The notes beneath the pieces are model-generated. The model ran no database searches. It was not told where the DNA came from and saw only the letters and a program-made list of their open reading frames with translations. This document shows, one piece after another, positions 22,248-30,890 of a stretch of DNA of 40,212 nucleotides (the stretch's first letter is position 1; each line of letters starts with the position of its first letter). Made by a program: the position numbers and the translations under genes. This DNA comes from Muribaculaceae bacterium. GTDB lineage: Bacteria; Bacteroidota; Bacteroidia; Bacteroidales; Muribaculaceae. The stretch lies in assembly GCA_017620885.1 (NCBI GenBank), contig JAGAUF010000018.1:1-40212 (forward strand). The letters are read 5' to 3'.

Positions 22248-25004
22248 ATGGCAAAAAAAACCAAATCATATTCGCAAGTTCAAGCGCTTGACGCGCTTGA
22301 ACAACTTGGTAAAACAGGAACGTCGGCTCCAGAATTTATCTACGACCTCCTCCGTATCTTTGCAGGATTCGGTGACGGTCAGATTCGTCGCACAAAAGAA
22401 GGTCCCGGAAATCTTGCAAAGGATGGCGAAACCGTCCTTATCAAGAACCTTGTCGCCTACCGAGAGGCCGCAGTCAATACGCTCGACTGTGACTGCTCCG
22501 GTATGTATGACGTCATCAACGCCATGCGCGAGGACAAGAAGATTTCCAAACATTCTCCGCGCCTCTACGTTACGAGCAACGGCGTCCATATTGTGGCTTA
22601 CGACCCTAAGGAAAATGATTGGTACGAAAACAGTATCGAGCTGCTTTGGAAAGACTTTGAGTTTTTTACACCTCTTGCAGGCATCGAGAAAATAGAATAT
22701 ACCACTGAAGCTGAGGCTGATGTTAGGTCTGCCGAACTGATGGCCAAGCTGTTTGACGATATACGCCGCTACAACGATATACGCAATCCGGAAACCGTCC
22801 ATGCGCTCAACGTATTTATGTCGCGCTTGCTGTTCTGCTTCTTTGCCGAAGACACAGGACTGTTTCCCGGCGACAACCTTTTTACAAACACTCTGAAAAC
22901 GCATACAAAGGAGGACGGGTCCGACCTCGCCGAATTTATCGACCGCGCTTTCTTCGCGATGTCGACCAATGATGCAGCAGCACTCGACACGCTTCCTCAG
23001 CTCTATAAAGTTTTTCCCTACGTCAATGGCGGTCTCTTCAAGGAGCATTATCCCATCCCGACACTCTCGCGCCGTGCTCGCACGTTGATAATAAACTGTG
23101 GCGACTACAACTGGCGCGAAATCAACCCCGACATCTTCGGCTCGATGATTCAGGCGGTCGTAACGCCCGAACAGCGTGCCGGACTCGGTATGCACTACAC
23201 CTCGGTGCCGAATATCGAAAAGGTAATCCGCCCGCTTTTCCTCGATGCGCTCGAAGAAGAATTTGATGCAGCTTGCGCCGAGGCTCGCGAAAAGATGGCT
23301 AAGAAAGTCAATCACGACCGCGCCTCACAGCGTTTGCGCAGCCTACTCATCCGCTTGTCTAAGATAAAATTCTTTGACCCGGCTTGCGGCAGCGGCAACT
23401 TCCTTATCATAACCTACAAGCGTTTGCGCGATCTCGAAATCCGCATCTGGCAAGCCCTGCGCGAGATTACCAATGTGGCAATGTTGCCGTTCCCAAGCAT
23501 CACGCTCACGCAATTCTATGGCATCGAACTCGATGAATATGCCTGTGACACGGCCACACTTTCGTTGTGGCTCGCCGAACATCAGATGAACGTCAAGTTT
23601 CAGGAAGAACTCTACGTCCTCCCCGAAACCCTGCCGTTGAAACCATCCGGCCACATCGTCTGCGGCAACGCCTGTCGCCTCGACTGGAACACAGTCTGCC
23701 CCCACACACCCGACGATGAAGTCTATATCATGGGCAATCCGCCGTATCTTGGTAGTAAATTGCAAGATGATGCTCAGAAAGAGGATATGCGAATTGCTAT
23801 GCAAGGTACTGAAGCAGCCAAAACTGTTGATTACATTGCCGCTTGGTTTTGGAAAGGAGCCAAATATATTCGAGGAACTAAAGCAAAATACGCTTTCGTT
23901 ACGACCAATTCAATCAGTCAAGGCGAGCAGGTTGCAATGTTATGGAAACCCATATTTGACCTCGGCGAAGAAATCTTTTTTGCTCGTACATCCTTTAAGT
24001 GGAGCAATAATGCAAAATACAATGCGACAGTAACAGTTGCAATAATTGGAGTTCAAAACATAGATAATTCTGAAAAGAGGCTATTCATAGAATCTTCACA
24101 CACAGAGAAGAAAGTGAAATCTATAAATCCGTATCTTACTGATGGAGATTCAATAATCGTACCAAAGACGACTAAGATTCCCAACGGTATGCCGGAAGTC
24201 CTTTTTGGAAGTATGCCGAGAGACGGAGGTCATCTTAATTTTGAACGCGAAATTGCCGATAAGATCAGAGACCAGTATCCTGAAGCTGCTCATTTTGTTA
24301 AAAGATATATGGGTTCCCAAGAACTTTTACAAGATGTTGAGAGGTACTGCTTGTGGATTGAGGACACTCCGGAGAATGTTAAATTGGCAAAATCTGTGCC
24401 TGAAATAAATGCTCGCTTAAAAGCAGTTTCTTCCGAACGTGAAGCGAGTAATGCTCCAAGCACTCAAGCCTATGCCAACAGACCTCATATGTTTGTACAA
24501 AGGGCATATAGACCAACGAAAGCCATAATTGTACCTTCGGTATCATCAGAGCGACGTGTCTATTTCCCAATAGGATATGTAGATAAGGATACCGTTGTAT
24601 CTAATCTTGCCTTCGCAATCTATGATGCCGAAAAATGGCTGTTCGCTTTGCTGACCTCAAAGATGCACAATCTTTGGGTAAGAGCGGTGGGTGGACGTCT
24701 TAAAACTGATTATCGTTATTCAGCGACCCTCTGCTATAACACTTTCCCATTTCCGAAGCTAAAAACCGCAGAGAAAGAGGAACTGGAACAGCTGGCACAG
24801 CACGTGCTCGATATACGTGAAGAGAATTTCGACCTGACGCTTGGCAAAATGTATAATCCGGAAACCATGCCGGAGGCGTTGCGCGAGGCCCACCATCAGC
24901 TCGACCTCGCCGTGGAGCGCATCTATCGCCCCGAGCCCTTCACCTCCGACGAAGAACGCCTCGAACACCTCTTCAAACTCTACGCCAAAATGACTAAATC
25001 ATAA
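22248..25004 (+). CDS. MmeI-like (type IIG/IIL-related) DNA adenine methyltransferase
   Basis: 918 residues. Motif I FFDPACGSGNF (Asp377 in DPACGSG) binds S-adenosylmethionine, and NPPY at 497-500 is the catalytic motif of N6-adenine methylation. The part before motif I (helical spacer with FCFFAEDTGLFP and GMHYTS) and the part after it (YIAAWFWKGAKYI, then YPEAAHFVKRYMGSQELL) match the MmeI group. The target-recognition region is expected at about 500-835, and a C-terminal helical part follows. The N-terminal 150 residues are where MmeI-type proteins carry a PD-ExK nuclease, but I see no convincing nuclease motif. The three following genes encode two nuclease-type proteins and a helicase, which may supply cleavage. 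Bases about 23750-24765 are much more AT-rich than the rest of the gene. Confidence 0.85.
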   Translation: MAKKTKSYSQVQALDALEQLGKTGTSAPEFIYDLLRIFAGFGDGQIRRTKEGPGNLAKDGETVLIKNLVAYREAAVNTLDCDCSGMYDVINAMREDKKISKHSPRLYVTSNGVHIVAYDPKENDWYENSIELLWKDFEFFTPLAGIEKIEYTTEAEADVRSAELMAKLFDDIRRYNDIRNPETVHALNVFMSRLLFCFFAEDTGLFPGDNLFTNTLKTHTKEDGSDLAEFIDRAFFAMSTNDAAALDTLPQLYKVFPYVNGGLFKEHYPIPTLSRRARTLIINCGDYNWREINPDIFGSMIQAVVTPEQRAGLGMHYTSVPNIEKVIRPLFLDALEEEFDAACAEAREKMAKKVNHDRASQRLRSLLIRLSKIKFFDPACGSGNFLIITYKRLRDLEIRIWQALREITNVAMLPFPSITLTQFYGIELDEYACDTATLSLWLAEHQMNVKFQEELYVLPETLPLKPSGHIVCGNACRLDWNTVCPHTPDDEVYIMGNPPYLGSKLQDDAQKEDMRIAMQGTEAAKTVDYIAAWFWKGAKYIRGTKAKYAFVTTNSISQGEQVAMLWKPIFDLGEEIFFARTSFKWSNNAKYNATVTVAIIGVQNIDNSEKRLFIESSHTEKKVKSINPYLTDGDSIIVPKTTKIPNGMPEVLFGSMPRDGGHLNFEREIADKIRDQYPEAAHFVKRYMGSQELLQDVERYCLWIEDTPENVKLAKSVPEINARLKAVSSEREASNAPSTQAYANRPHMFVQRAYRPTKAIIVPSVSSERRVYFPIGYVDKDTVVSNLAFAIYDAEKWLFALLTSKMHNLWVRAVGGRLKTDYRYSATLCYNTFPFPKLKTAEKEELEQLAQHVLDIREENFDLTLGKMYNPETMPEALREAHHQLDLAVERIYRPEPFTSDEERLEHLFKLYAKMTKS

Positions 25005-25030
25005 CATTCATCGTCAAAACGCTATAGATT

Positions 25031-26071
25031 ATGGAAATAGTTCAAGGCAAGAATAACGAGAGCAATCTCATCGTTGACATACGACAGATGATTGAGGTGG
25101 CTAAATCGCAGGTTGCAGCCACGGTCAATTCCACCATGACGCTGATGTATTGGCATATCGGCGACCGCATCAACCGTGAAGTTCTCGGCGGTGAGAGGGC
25201 GGCTTACGGCAAACAGATTGTGGCCAACCTCGCAACGCAGCTCACCGAAATCTACGGCGGTCGCCAGTTCTCGGAAAAGAACCTCAACCGTATGCGTCTC
25301 TTTGCCGAAAGATTCCCTGACGCATCAATTTGGACATCAGTGATGTCCAAATTGTCGTGGTCTCATTTTCTGCAAGTTATCTCGCTCGACGATGAATTGG
25401 CTCGCAATTTCTATCTGACAATGGCGGCCGACCAACGATGGTCTACACGCACGCTGAAAGCCAAAATCGACGGTATGCTTTATGAACGCACAGCCATAGC
25501 AAAGCAGCCGGAGGAGGTAATACGCCACGACCTTGAGGAGCTAAGCAATGAGCGCAAGATGTCGGCCGACCTCGTATTTCAAGACCCTTACTTTCTTGAC
25601 TTCCTCGGGCTACACGACAATTATTCGGAGAAAGACCTTGAAAGCGCTATCGTGGCCGAACTTCAGCGCTTCATCACCGAGCTTGGCAACGACTTCGCGT
25701 TTCTCGCCCGGCAGAAAAGAATAACGGTCGATGCCGAAGACTATTACATCGACCTGCTGTTCTATCACCGCCGCCTGCGCTGCCTTGTTGCTATTGATTT
25801 GAAACTTGGTAAGTTTCAGGCTGCATACAAAGGACAGATGGAACTGTATCTGCGTTGGCTCAAAAAATATGACATGGCAGAAGGCGAGAACAAGCCTATA
25901 GGCCTGATTCTCTGCGCTGGTAAGAACGAAGAGCATATCGAGCTGATGCATCTTGATGAGAACAACATCCGTGTGGCCGACTATCTCACGAAGCTGCCCG
26001 ACCGCAAATTGCTCGAACAAAAATTGCAGCAGGCAATCGCAAGAGCGCAGAACCGACTAATCGGAAAATAA
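25031..26071 (+). CDS. DUF1016/YhcG-type PD-(D/E)xK nuclease
   Basis: 346 residues. The N-terminal YhcG domain (about 10-160) shows LMYWHIGDRINREVLGGERA and WSHFLQVI. The C-terminal nuclease domain (about 190-340) has YYIDLLFYHRRLRCLVAIDLKLG: Asp241, then Asp256-Leu-Lys258, so the usual ExK of the family is DxK here. GQMELYLRWL and PIGLILCAGKN follow as in the family. Such proteins are widespread around restriction-modification genes; their exact target is unsettled. It starts 26 bases after the methyltransferase and ends one base before the helicase, clearly within the same operon. Confidence 0.85.
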   Translation: MEIVQGKNNESNLIVDIRQMIEVAKSQVAATVNSTMTLMYWHIGDRINREVLGGERAAYGKQIVANLATQLTEIYGGRQFSEKNLNRMRLFAERFPDASIWTSVMSKLSWSHFLQVISLDDELARNFYLTMAADQRWSTRTLKAKIDGMLYERTAIAKQPEEVIRHDLEELSNERKMSADLVFQDPYFLDFLGLHDNYSEKDLESAIVAELQRFITELGNDFAFLARQKRITVDAEDYYIDLLFYHRRLRCLVAIDLKLGKFQAAYKGQMELYLRWLKKYDMAEGENKPIGLILCAGKNEEHIELMHLDENNIRVADYLTKLPDRKLLEQKLQQAIARAQNRLIGK

Positions 26072-26072
26072 T

Positions 26073-28046
26073 ATGGAAAATCTTGTAAATATAGAATACG
26101 CCCAAACCGGCAAAGCAACGAATGTCGACGACCTCGGTATGCGCGAAATGCAAGCTATGGTATATGAGCAGCGTAACCGCCAGTATCTTCTTGTCAAAGC
26201 TCCGCCCGCTTCGGGCAAAAGCCGCGCCATGATGTTTGTCGCTCTCGACAAACTCGCCAATCAAGGCGTTAAAAAAGTTATAGTGGCTGTGCCACAACAG
26301 AACATCGGTCGTAGCTTCAAGGACACTCCCTTGAAGAAGTTCGGCTTTTTTGAGGACTGGACGATTGCCCCTTACTGGAATCTTTGCTTGAACGCCGGAA
26401 GCGAGAACTCCAAGAAGTCGATTGTCCGCGAGTTTCTTGACCATCCCTCTGCCACTAAACTCGTCTGCACCCATGCCACGCTTCTTAACGCGCTCAACGG
26501 CATTGATGCTCGGAAGCTCGATAATGTTTTCTTCGGCATCGACGAGTTCCATCATGGCTCTGCAGATGAGAACAATCGCCTCGGCACTCTTATTCGCCGA
26601 TTGCTTAACCAAACATCGGCGCATATCCTTGCCATGACCGGTTCTTATTTCCGTGGCGATGCCATCCCTGTGATGCGTCCGGAGGATGAAGTGAAATTTC
26701 AGCCGACCATCAACTACAATTACTATCAGCAGCTAAATGGCTATCGCTGGCTGAAAAGCCTCGGCATTGGCTACCACTTCTTTCAGGGCAACTATCTGAC
26801 AGCTATTCCGGAAGTTCTCGATACGCATAAGAAAACTCTTATTCATATCCCGCGCCCCAACAGTAAGACAGGCGCGTTTATGAACAAATACGACCAAGTA
26901 GCCGAAATACTAAAATATATCGGCGAAGTGGTTGACCACGATTTCGATAATTATCTCTACAAGGTTAAAACGCCTGACGGAAGAATCCTTACCATTGGCG
27001 ACCTTGTGGAAGATAAAGCGGAGTGCCGAGGCGCGCTTCAATCATATCTGCAACGTATGAACAGCCGTGACTCGCTTGATATATTGATAGCTCTCGGCAC
27101 AGCCAAAGAAGGTTTCGACTGGGAATGGTGCGAACATTGCATCACCGTCGGCATCCGTTCGTCGCTCACTGAGGTTGTGCAGATTATCGGCCGATGCACA
27201 CGCGACTGCGAGGGAAAGACCCATGCGCAGTTCACCAACCTCATACCCTGTCCTGACGCGGTGCAGGACGATGTGGCAATGGCAGTCAACGACTTCCTGA
27301 AGGCTATATCGGCATCGCTACTCATGGAGCAGGTTATGGCGCCACGCTGGAACTTCAAAACAAAAATTGACGAACCGGAACCCGGTGACCCAAAGAAACT
27401 AAAGAAACCCAAACGTGTTATCGAGGTCAAGGGGCTCCCTGAGCTCAACGATAAGACAAAGGCTATCGTTGAGAACGACCTCGACACTCTCGTTGCCACC
27501 ACGCTCTCTGATACAAATATCCAAAAGGCAATTATAGGCGAGGACATGGCTGAAATGATTACGGAGGTATATATACCTAAAATCATTCGCGACACATACC
27601 CTGACCTCAACGAGGAGGAAGTTGAAGCCGTCAGAGCACACACTGTCCTTACAATTGCAACACAGGGGAAACAAATAATTGGACCGGACGACTCCGGCAA
27701 TAAGTTTATTAAGATGGCCAACAAGTTTATAAATCTTGATGACCTTGACATAAACTTGATTTCCGAGATAAATCCTTTCCAACGAGCCTACGAGGTAATC
27801 TCTAAGTCGCTTACGCCTGAGACTCTGCGCACCATCCAATATGTAATCGAGGACAAGCGCACTGAATCAATCACAGATGAGGAGGCTATTCTGCTTTTCA
27901 AGAAGTATTTCCCGAAATGGAAAGAAGAAAACCCGGGCAAGACTGAGCCTCTGATTACCGACGGCGATCCTACGGCACGTCGCATAGCTATGGCCATTGA
28001 GCGTCTCCGCCAAATCAAACGTAGAAAATTATCTGAACAGCAATGA
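26073..28046 (+). CDS. SF2 DEAD/DEAH-type helicase of the defence operon
   Basis: 657 residues. Walker A APPASGKS (43-50), Walker B GIDEFHHG (155-162), motif III AMTGS (187-191), motif V region GTAKEGFDWEWCEH and motif VI QIIGRCTRD (370-378) are all present, so it should hydrolyse ATP and translocate on nucleic acid. The region after about residue 430 (Lys- and Glu-rich linker, then a helical C-terminus ending IERLRQIKRRK) has no domain I recognise. The resemblance is to restriction-type (type I/III-like) helicases. It overlaps the next gene by four bases (ATGA) and follows the DUF1016 gene by a single base, so the proteins are probably made in fixed ratio and may form a complex. Confidence 0.85.
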   Translation: MENLVNIEYAQTGKATNVDDLGMREMQAMVYEQRNRQYLLVKAPPASGKSRAMMFVALDKLANQGVKKVIVAVPQQNIGRSFKDTPLKKFGFFEDWTIAPYWNLCLNAGSENSKKSIVREFLDHPSATKLVCTHATLLNALNGIDARKLDNVFFGIDEFHHGSADENNRLGTLIRRLLNQTSAHILAMTGSYFRGDAIPVMRPEDEVKFQPTINYNYYQQLNGYRWLKSLGIGYHFFQGNYLTAIPEVLDTHKKTLIHIPRPNSKTGAFMNKYDQVAEILKYIGEVVDHDFDNYLYKVKTPDGRILTIGDLVEDKAECRGALQSYLQRMNSRDSLDILIALGTAKEGFDWEWCEHCITVGIRSSLTEVVQIIGRCTRDCEGKTHAQFTNLIPCPDAVQDDVAMAVNDFLKAISASLLMEQVMAPRWNFKTKIDEPEPGDPKKLKKPKRVIEVKGLPELNDKTKAIVENDLDTLVATTLSDTNIQKAIIGEDMAEMITEVYIPKIIRDTYPDLNEEEVEAVRAHTVLTIATQGKQIIGPDDSGNKFIKMANKFINLDDLDINLISEINPFQRAYEVISKSLTPETLRTIQYVIEDKRTESITDEEAILLFKKYFPKWKEENPGKTEPLITDGDPTARRIAMAIERLRQIKRRKLSEQQ

Positions 28047-29236
28047 TAAACTGGGGAAAAGAACTCGAAGAAATACTCAAAGACCCGTTTTTCGATAACG
28101 TAAAACCTCTCAAGAAGAAACCTACATCGAGCGACCGCCTTGTAGCCGGCTTTCAGGAAATCTGTGATTATGCAGAGGCGCATGGTTGCCCTCCGACCGA
28201 GGAGACAGATCGGAAACTGTATCGCAGACTGAAAGGCATACTGGAAAATGAGTCAAGGTTGGAGCGGTGCCGTCCGTTTGATACCTGTGGACTATTGCCG
28301 ATACCTGAAAATGAAATAGCCTCTGAACCTGAGGCAGATTATAAGCCGAAAGAACTTACAGAAGCAGAACAGTTGGAGGAGATAATGAACGATCCGCTGT
28401 TTGATGACATTGAAAGCGGAAGCGACCTCGGTCTGTTTGATATTCCTGATTATATGCGTGAACGGCTTAATGCCCGGAAAGAAGCCGAGTATGTTGGCAA
28501 ACGTAGGGAATGTGAGGACTTCGAGAAATACGCCAATGGATTCAAGGAAGTACAGCAAGGCTTGAAGTCCGGGAAATTCCGACTTGTGAAATTCAGTGTC
28601 AAGAATCTCAAAGTCGGAAGTTACTTCGTAGAGGACGGTATGATTGGCTATCTTGCCGCATTTGATGATGAAGGCGTTAACCGTCATGGCGACCGCGATG
28701 GCCGAACCCGCGTTATCTATGAAAATGGCGCTGAGGCTGACATAAAATTTAAAACTATAACCAAGAATCTTAGCGTAACCGGCTATTCGGTTATAGACAC
28801 CTCAGAAATGACGACCGAAGAATTAGAGCAGTGTTTCACAATCAACGATACTGACGTTGAAAGCGGCACAATCTATGTGTTGCGCACGAAATCAACACGT
28901 CCTGAGATTGCCGCAATAAAAAACCTCTACAAAATCGGTTTTACTGCCACTTCGGTGGAAAGCCGTATAGCCAATGCGCGGAATGAGCCTACATATTTGT
29001 GTGCAGATGTCGAAGTTGTGGCAACTTGGAAAGTCTACAATGTAAAATCTTCCACATTTGAGGCACTGATACACAAGTTATTCTCATCCGTTCAGTTGCA
29101 GGTAACAGTTGATGGTCACACTCCAAAGGAATGGTTCATCGTGCCGTTCAACATCATAGAGGAGGGTGTGCTTGCTATAATAAATGGTATTCCGGTTGAA
29201 TACGATCGGGATCTTCAGCAGATTATTCGGCTATAA
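28043..29236 (+). CDS. T5orf172-type GIY-YIG protein
   Basis: 397 residues. The C-terminal domain (about 275-375) is of the T5orf172/GIY-YIG superfamily: GTIYVLRTKS (TIY in place of GIY), LYKIGFTATSVESRI (YKIG in place of YIG plus the catalytic-position Arg) and the helix TFEALIHKLF. The N-terminus is unusual: LEEILKDPFFDNV (8-20) and LEEIMNDPLFDDI (111-123) are near-copies of one 13-residue motif, perhaps a docking peptide. Residues 170-265 form a further, unrecognised domain. The gene overlaps the helicase by four bases and is the last of the operon. It could cut DNA or act as a substrate-binding module. Confidence 0.8.
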   Translation: MINWGKELEEILKDPFFDNVKPLKKKPTSSDRLVAGFQEICDYAEAHGCPPTEETDRKLYRRLKGILENESRLERCRPFDTCGLLPIPENEIASEPEADYKPKELTEAEQLEEIMNDPLFDDIESGSDLGLFDIPDYMRERLNARKEAEYVGKRRECEDFEKYANGFKEVQQGLKSGKFRLVKFSVKNLKVGSYFVEDGMIGYLAAFDDEGVNRHGDRDGRTRVIYENGAEADIKFKTITKNLSVTGYSVIDTSEMTTEELEQCFTINDTDVESGTIYVLRTKSTRPEIAAIKNLYKIGFTATSVESRIANARNEPTYLCADVEVVATWKVYNVKSSTFEALIHKLFSSVQLQVTVDGHTPKEWFIVPFNIIEEGVLAIINGIPVEYDRDLQQIIRL

Positions 29237-29254
29237 TCTTGGCACTTGGGGTGA

Positions 29255-29641
29255 TTAATTGGGTGTGGTGGTGGTGATGAGGTGGAGGCCGTGGGTGAAG
29301 TATGAGCGGGCGTAGTCGCGAGGACGGATTATCTTCCCGTCGGCAATGACTATGTCAAGATCAATGGGCACCTCTCCCCTTTCACGGCACGCTGCGGTGC
29401 GTCCGGCTCGTATTTCATATTCTTTCAATGTCTTATCAAGTTTATCGACATCGAGTTCGGTCGAACAGATAAGTACGCAATTGCAATATTTTGTGCCGTC
29501 GCCGTTGATGGAATCGGTTTCATAAATCGCCGAACACTGTTCTACGTGGGCGATGGTGTCGAGCCAATCTATTGCCGCACGTATATTAACGTGACGGTCG
29601 CCACAATTACTGCCCAGACTGAGATGATAAATTGTCGCCAT
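29255..29641 (-). CDS. FolK-like dihydropteridine diphosphokinase
   Basis: 128 residues, shorter than typical HPPK (about 150-160). The start HLSLGSNCGDRHVNI is the family's pterin/ATP motif, and GRTAACRERGEVPIDLDIVI contains the conserved Arg and the metal-binding D-L-D. IIRPRDYARSYF follows as in relatives from Bacteroidetes. It would transfer pyrophosphate from ATP to the hydroxymethyl-dihydropterin in folate synthesis. It is the third gene of a minus-strand unit (7 bases after the metallophosphoesterase). Its 3' end is only 18 bases from the defence operon, and its last residues (LITTTTPN) look unusual, so the insertion of that operon may have trimmed it. Confidence 0.75.
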   Translation of the reverse strand: MATIYHLSLGSNCGDRHVNIRAAIDWLDTIAHVEQCSAIYETDSINGDGTKYCNCVLICSTELDVDKLDKTLKEYEIRAGRTAACRERGEVPIDLDIVIADGKIIRPRDYARSYFTHGLHLITTTTPN

Positions 29642-29648
29642 ATCCGTT

Positions 29649-30869
29649 TCAGCGTTTTAGAGTAATCCGGGTGATTTCAGCATCAGCGCCGATTCTGTAA
29701 GGCATTCCTACCTCACCGCAGCCTATATTTACATAAATGCTTACAGGCTCCCCTTTGTCGGTTTTACGATCATACCGGCCGGTCCACTGTTCATATATAT
29801 ACTCCGAAGGTGACCAGCGCCATCCGAATAAGTTCAACATCACCTGCATGGCATGCGTATGGCCGGAGAGCGTCAAGTCTATATTGGTCTTCTTAGAAAT
29901 GTGCCGATTCCAGTGCTCGGGATTATGCGAGAGAAGGATTTTGAAATTGCCGTCATTTACGTGATACGCGCTGTCAGGGCTGAGCGGAAAAGCCTTGCCA
30001 AGATTTCCGTACGTGGCGAAAGGTGGCTCGCCCCAGTTCTCGACGCCGATTATGGCAATCGAATCGTTTCCGCAGTGCAAGAAAAGGTGCTCGTTGTTCA
30101 GATGCTTCCACCCCATTCTCTTCTGAATTTGAATCAATGAGTCAAGGTTGGCCTTTTTCTCTTCGGGCGTATTCCACGTAATGTAATCGCCATAATCATG
30201 GTTTCCGAGAATGGAGATGACTCCGTCTCGCGCGCGCAAACGCGAAAGCACTTTCTCAAACGGTCGAATCTCTTCCGTAGTACGATTGACTATATCGCCT
30301 GTGAAGACAATAAGATCCGGCTTGAGCGAATTGATTGAATCTACGAGTTGAGAAACGAATGTCGTATCGTTGCCCCACGTGCCGACGTGAGCGTCAGAGA
30401 ATTGCACGATAGAATATCCGTCGAAAGCCGCCGGGAGTTTTTCCGAAGTAAAAACAATATCATTGACGTCGAGCCTATAACGACCGACAAGTGCGCCGTA
30501 CCAAAGCGTGCAGAAAACCAACAAGCCCACAGGGAGGCCGACATAAAGTCCGAGACGCAACCTGCGTTTCTTGAAAATCTGCGGAATCAAGCCTATCAGC
30601 GAGAATACGGCAATGATGAATTTGGGAATATATACTGAAATATATGCATACAGCGACCACATTATCGGCATAATGTCGCCGTCGACCGACCGCCGGGGCA
30701 TCAACAGAATGACTGCCAGAGCAATCCAGCACAGGATTGCTGAAACGCCATAAATTACTGTAACCCAATTTTTCGCGCCATATTTCCGCCGTATGCTTTC
30801 ATAAAGAAAGACATCCGTCAGAATCGTGAATAATGGAAGGAGAATAGCTCCGAACAACGGGATTCTCAT
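29649..30869 (-). CDS. Membrane-anchored metallophosphoesterase
   Basis: 406 residues. Four membrane helices occupy the first 125 residues, then a calcineurin-like phosphoesterase domain with all metal motifs: FSDAHVG (Asp159, His161), GDIVNR, GNHDYG, SHNPEHW and SGHTHAMQ. It resembles YkuE/YaeI-type phosphohydrolases; UDP-diacylglucosamine or phospholipid substrates are known in that group, but the substrate here is not clear. It follows the acyltransferase gene by 21 bases, which hints at lipid metabolism. Confidence 0.85.
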   Translation of the reverse strand: MRIPLFGAILLPLFTILTDVFLYESIRRKYGAKNWVTVIYGVSAILCWIALAVILLMPRRSVDGDIMPIMWSLYAYISVYIPKFIIAVFSLIGLIPQIFKKRRLRLGLYVGLPVGLLVFCTLWYGALVGRYRLDVNDIVFTSEKLPAAFDGYSIVQFSDAHVGTWGNDTTFVSQLVDSINSLKPDLIVFTGDIVNRTTEEIRPFEKVLSRLRARDGVISILGNHDYGDYITWNTPEEKKANLDSLIQIQKRMGWKHLNNEHLFLHCGNDSIAIIGVENWGEPPFATYGNLGKAFPLSPDSAYHVNDGNFKILLSHNPEHWNRHISKKTNIDLTLSGHTHAMQVMLNLFGWRWSPSEYIYEQWTGRYDRKTDKGEPVSIYVNIGCGEVGMPYRIGADAEITRITLKR

Positions 30870-30890
30870 AGAGATGATTTACATATTTTA

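Noticed and set aside
22266-23315. 349-codon minus-strand ORF inside the methyltransferase gene
   Set aside because: It is a mirror frame of a strongly conserved coding region and its translation shows no domain.
27038-27751. 237-codon minus-strand ORF opposite the helicase
   Set aside because: Shadow frame rich in Ser and Ile with no domain; the plus-strand helicase motifs are complete.
22248-29236. Classification of the operon as DISARM, BREX or a type I restriction system
   Set aside because: No DrmA/B/C, PglZ/BrxC or HsdS-like partner is present; the gene set differs.
29260-29290. GTGGTGGTGG-type run as a functional repeat
   Set aside because: It is within the coding end of the FolK-like gene (Thr codons on the minus strand) and too short to be a repeat element.
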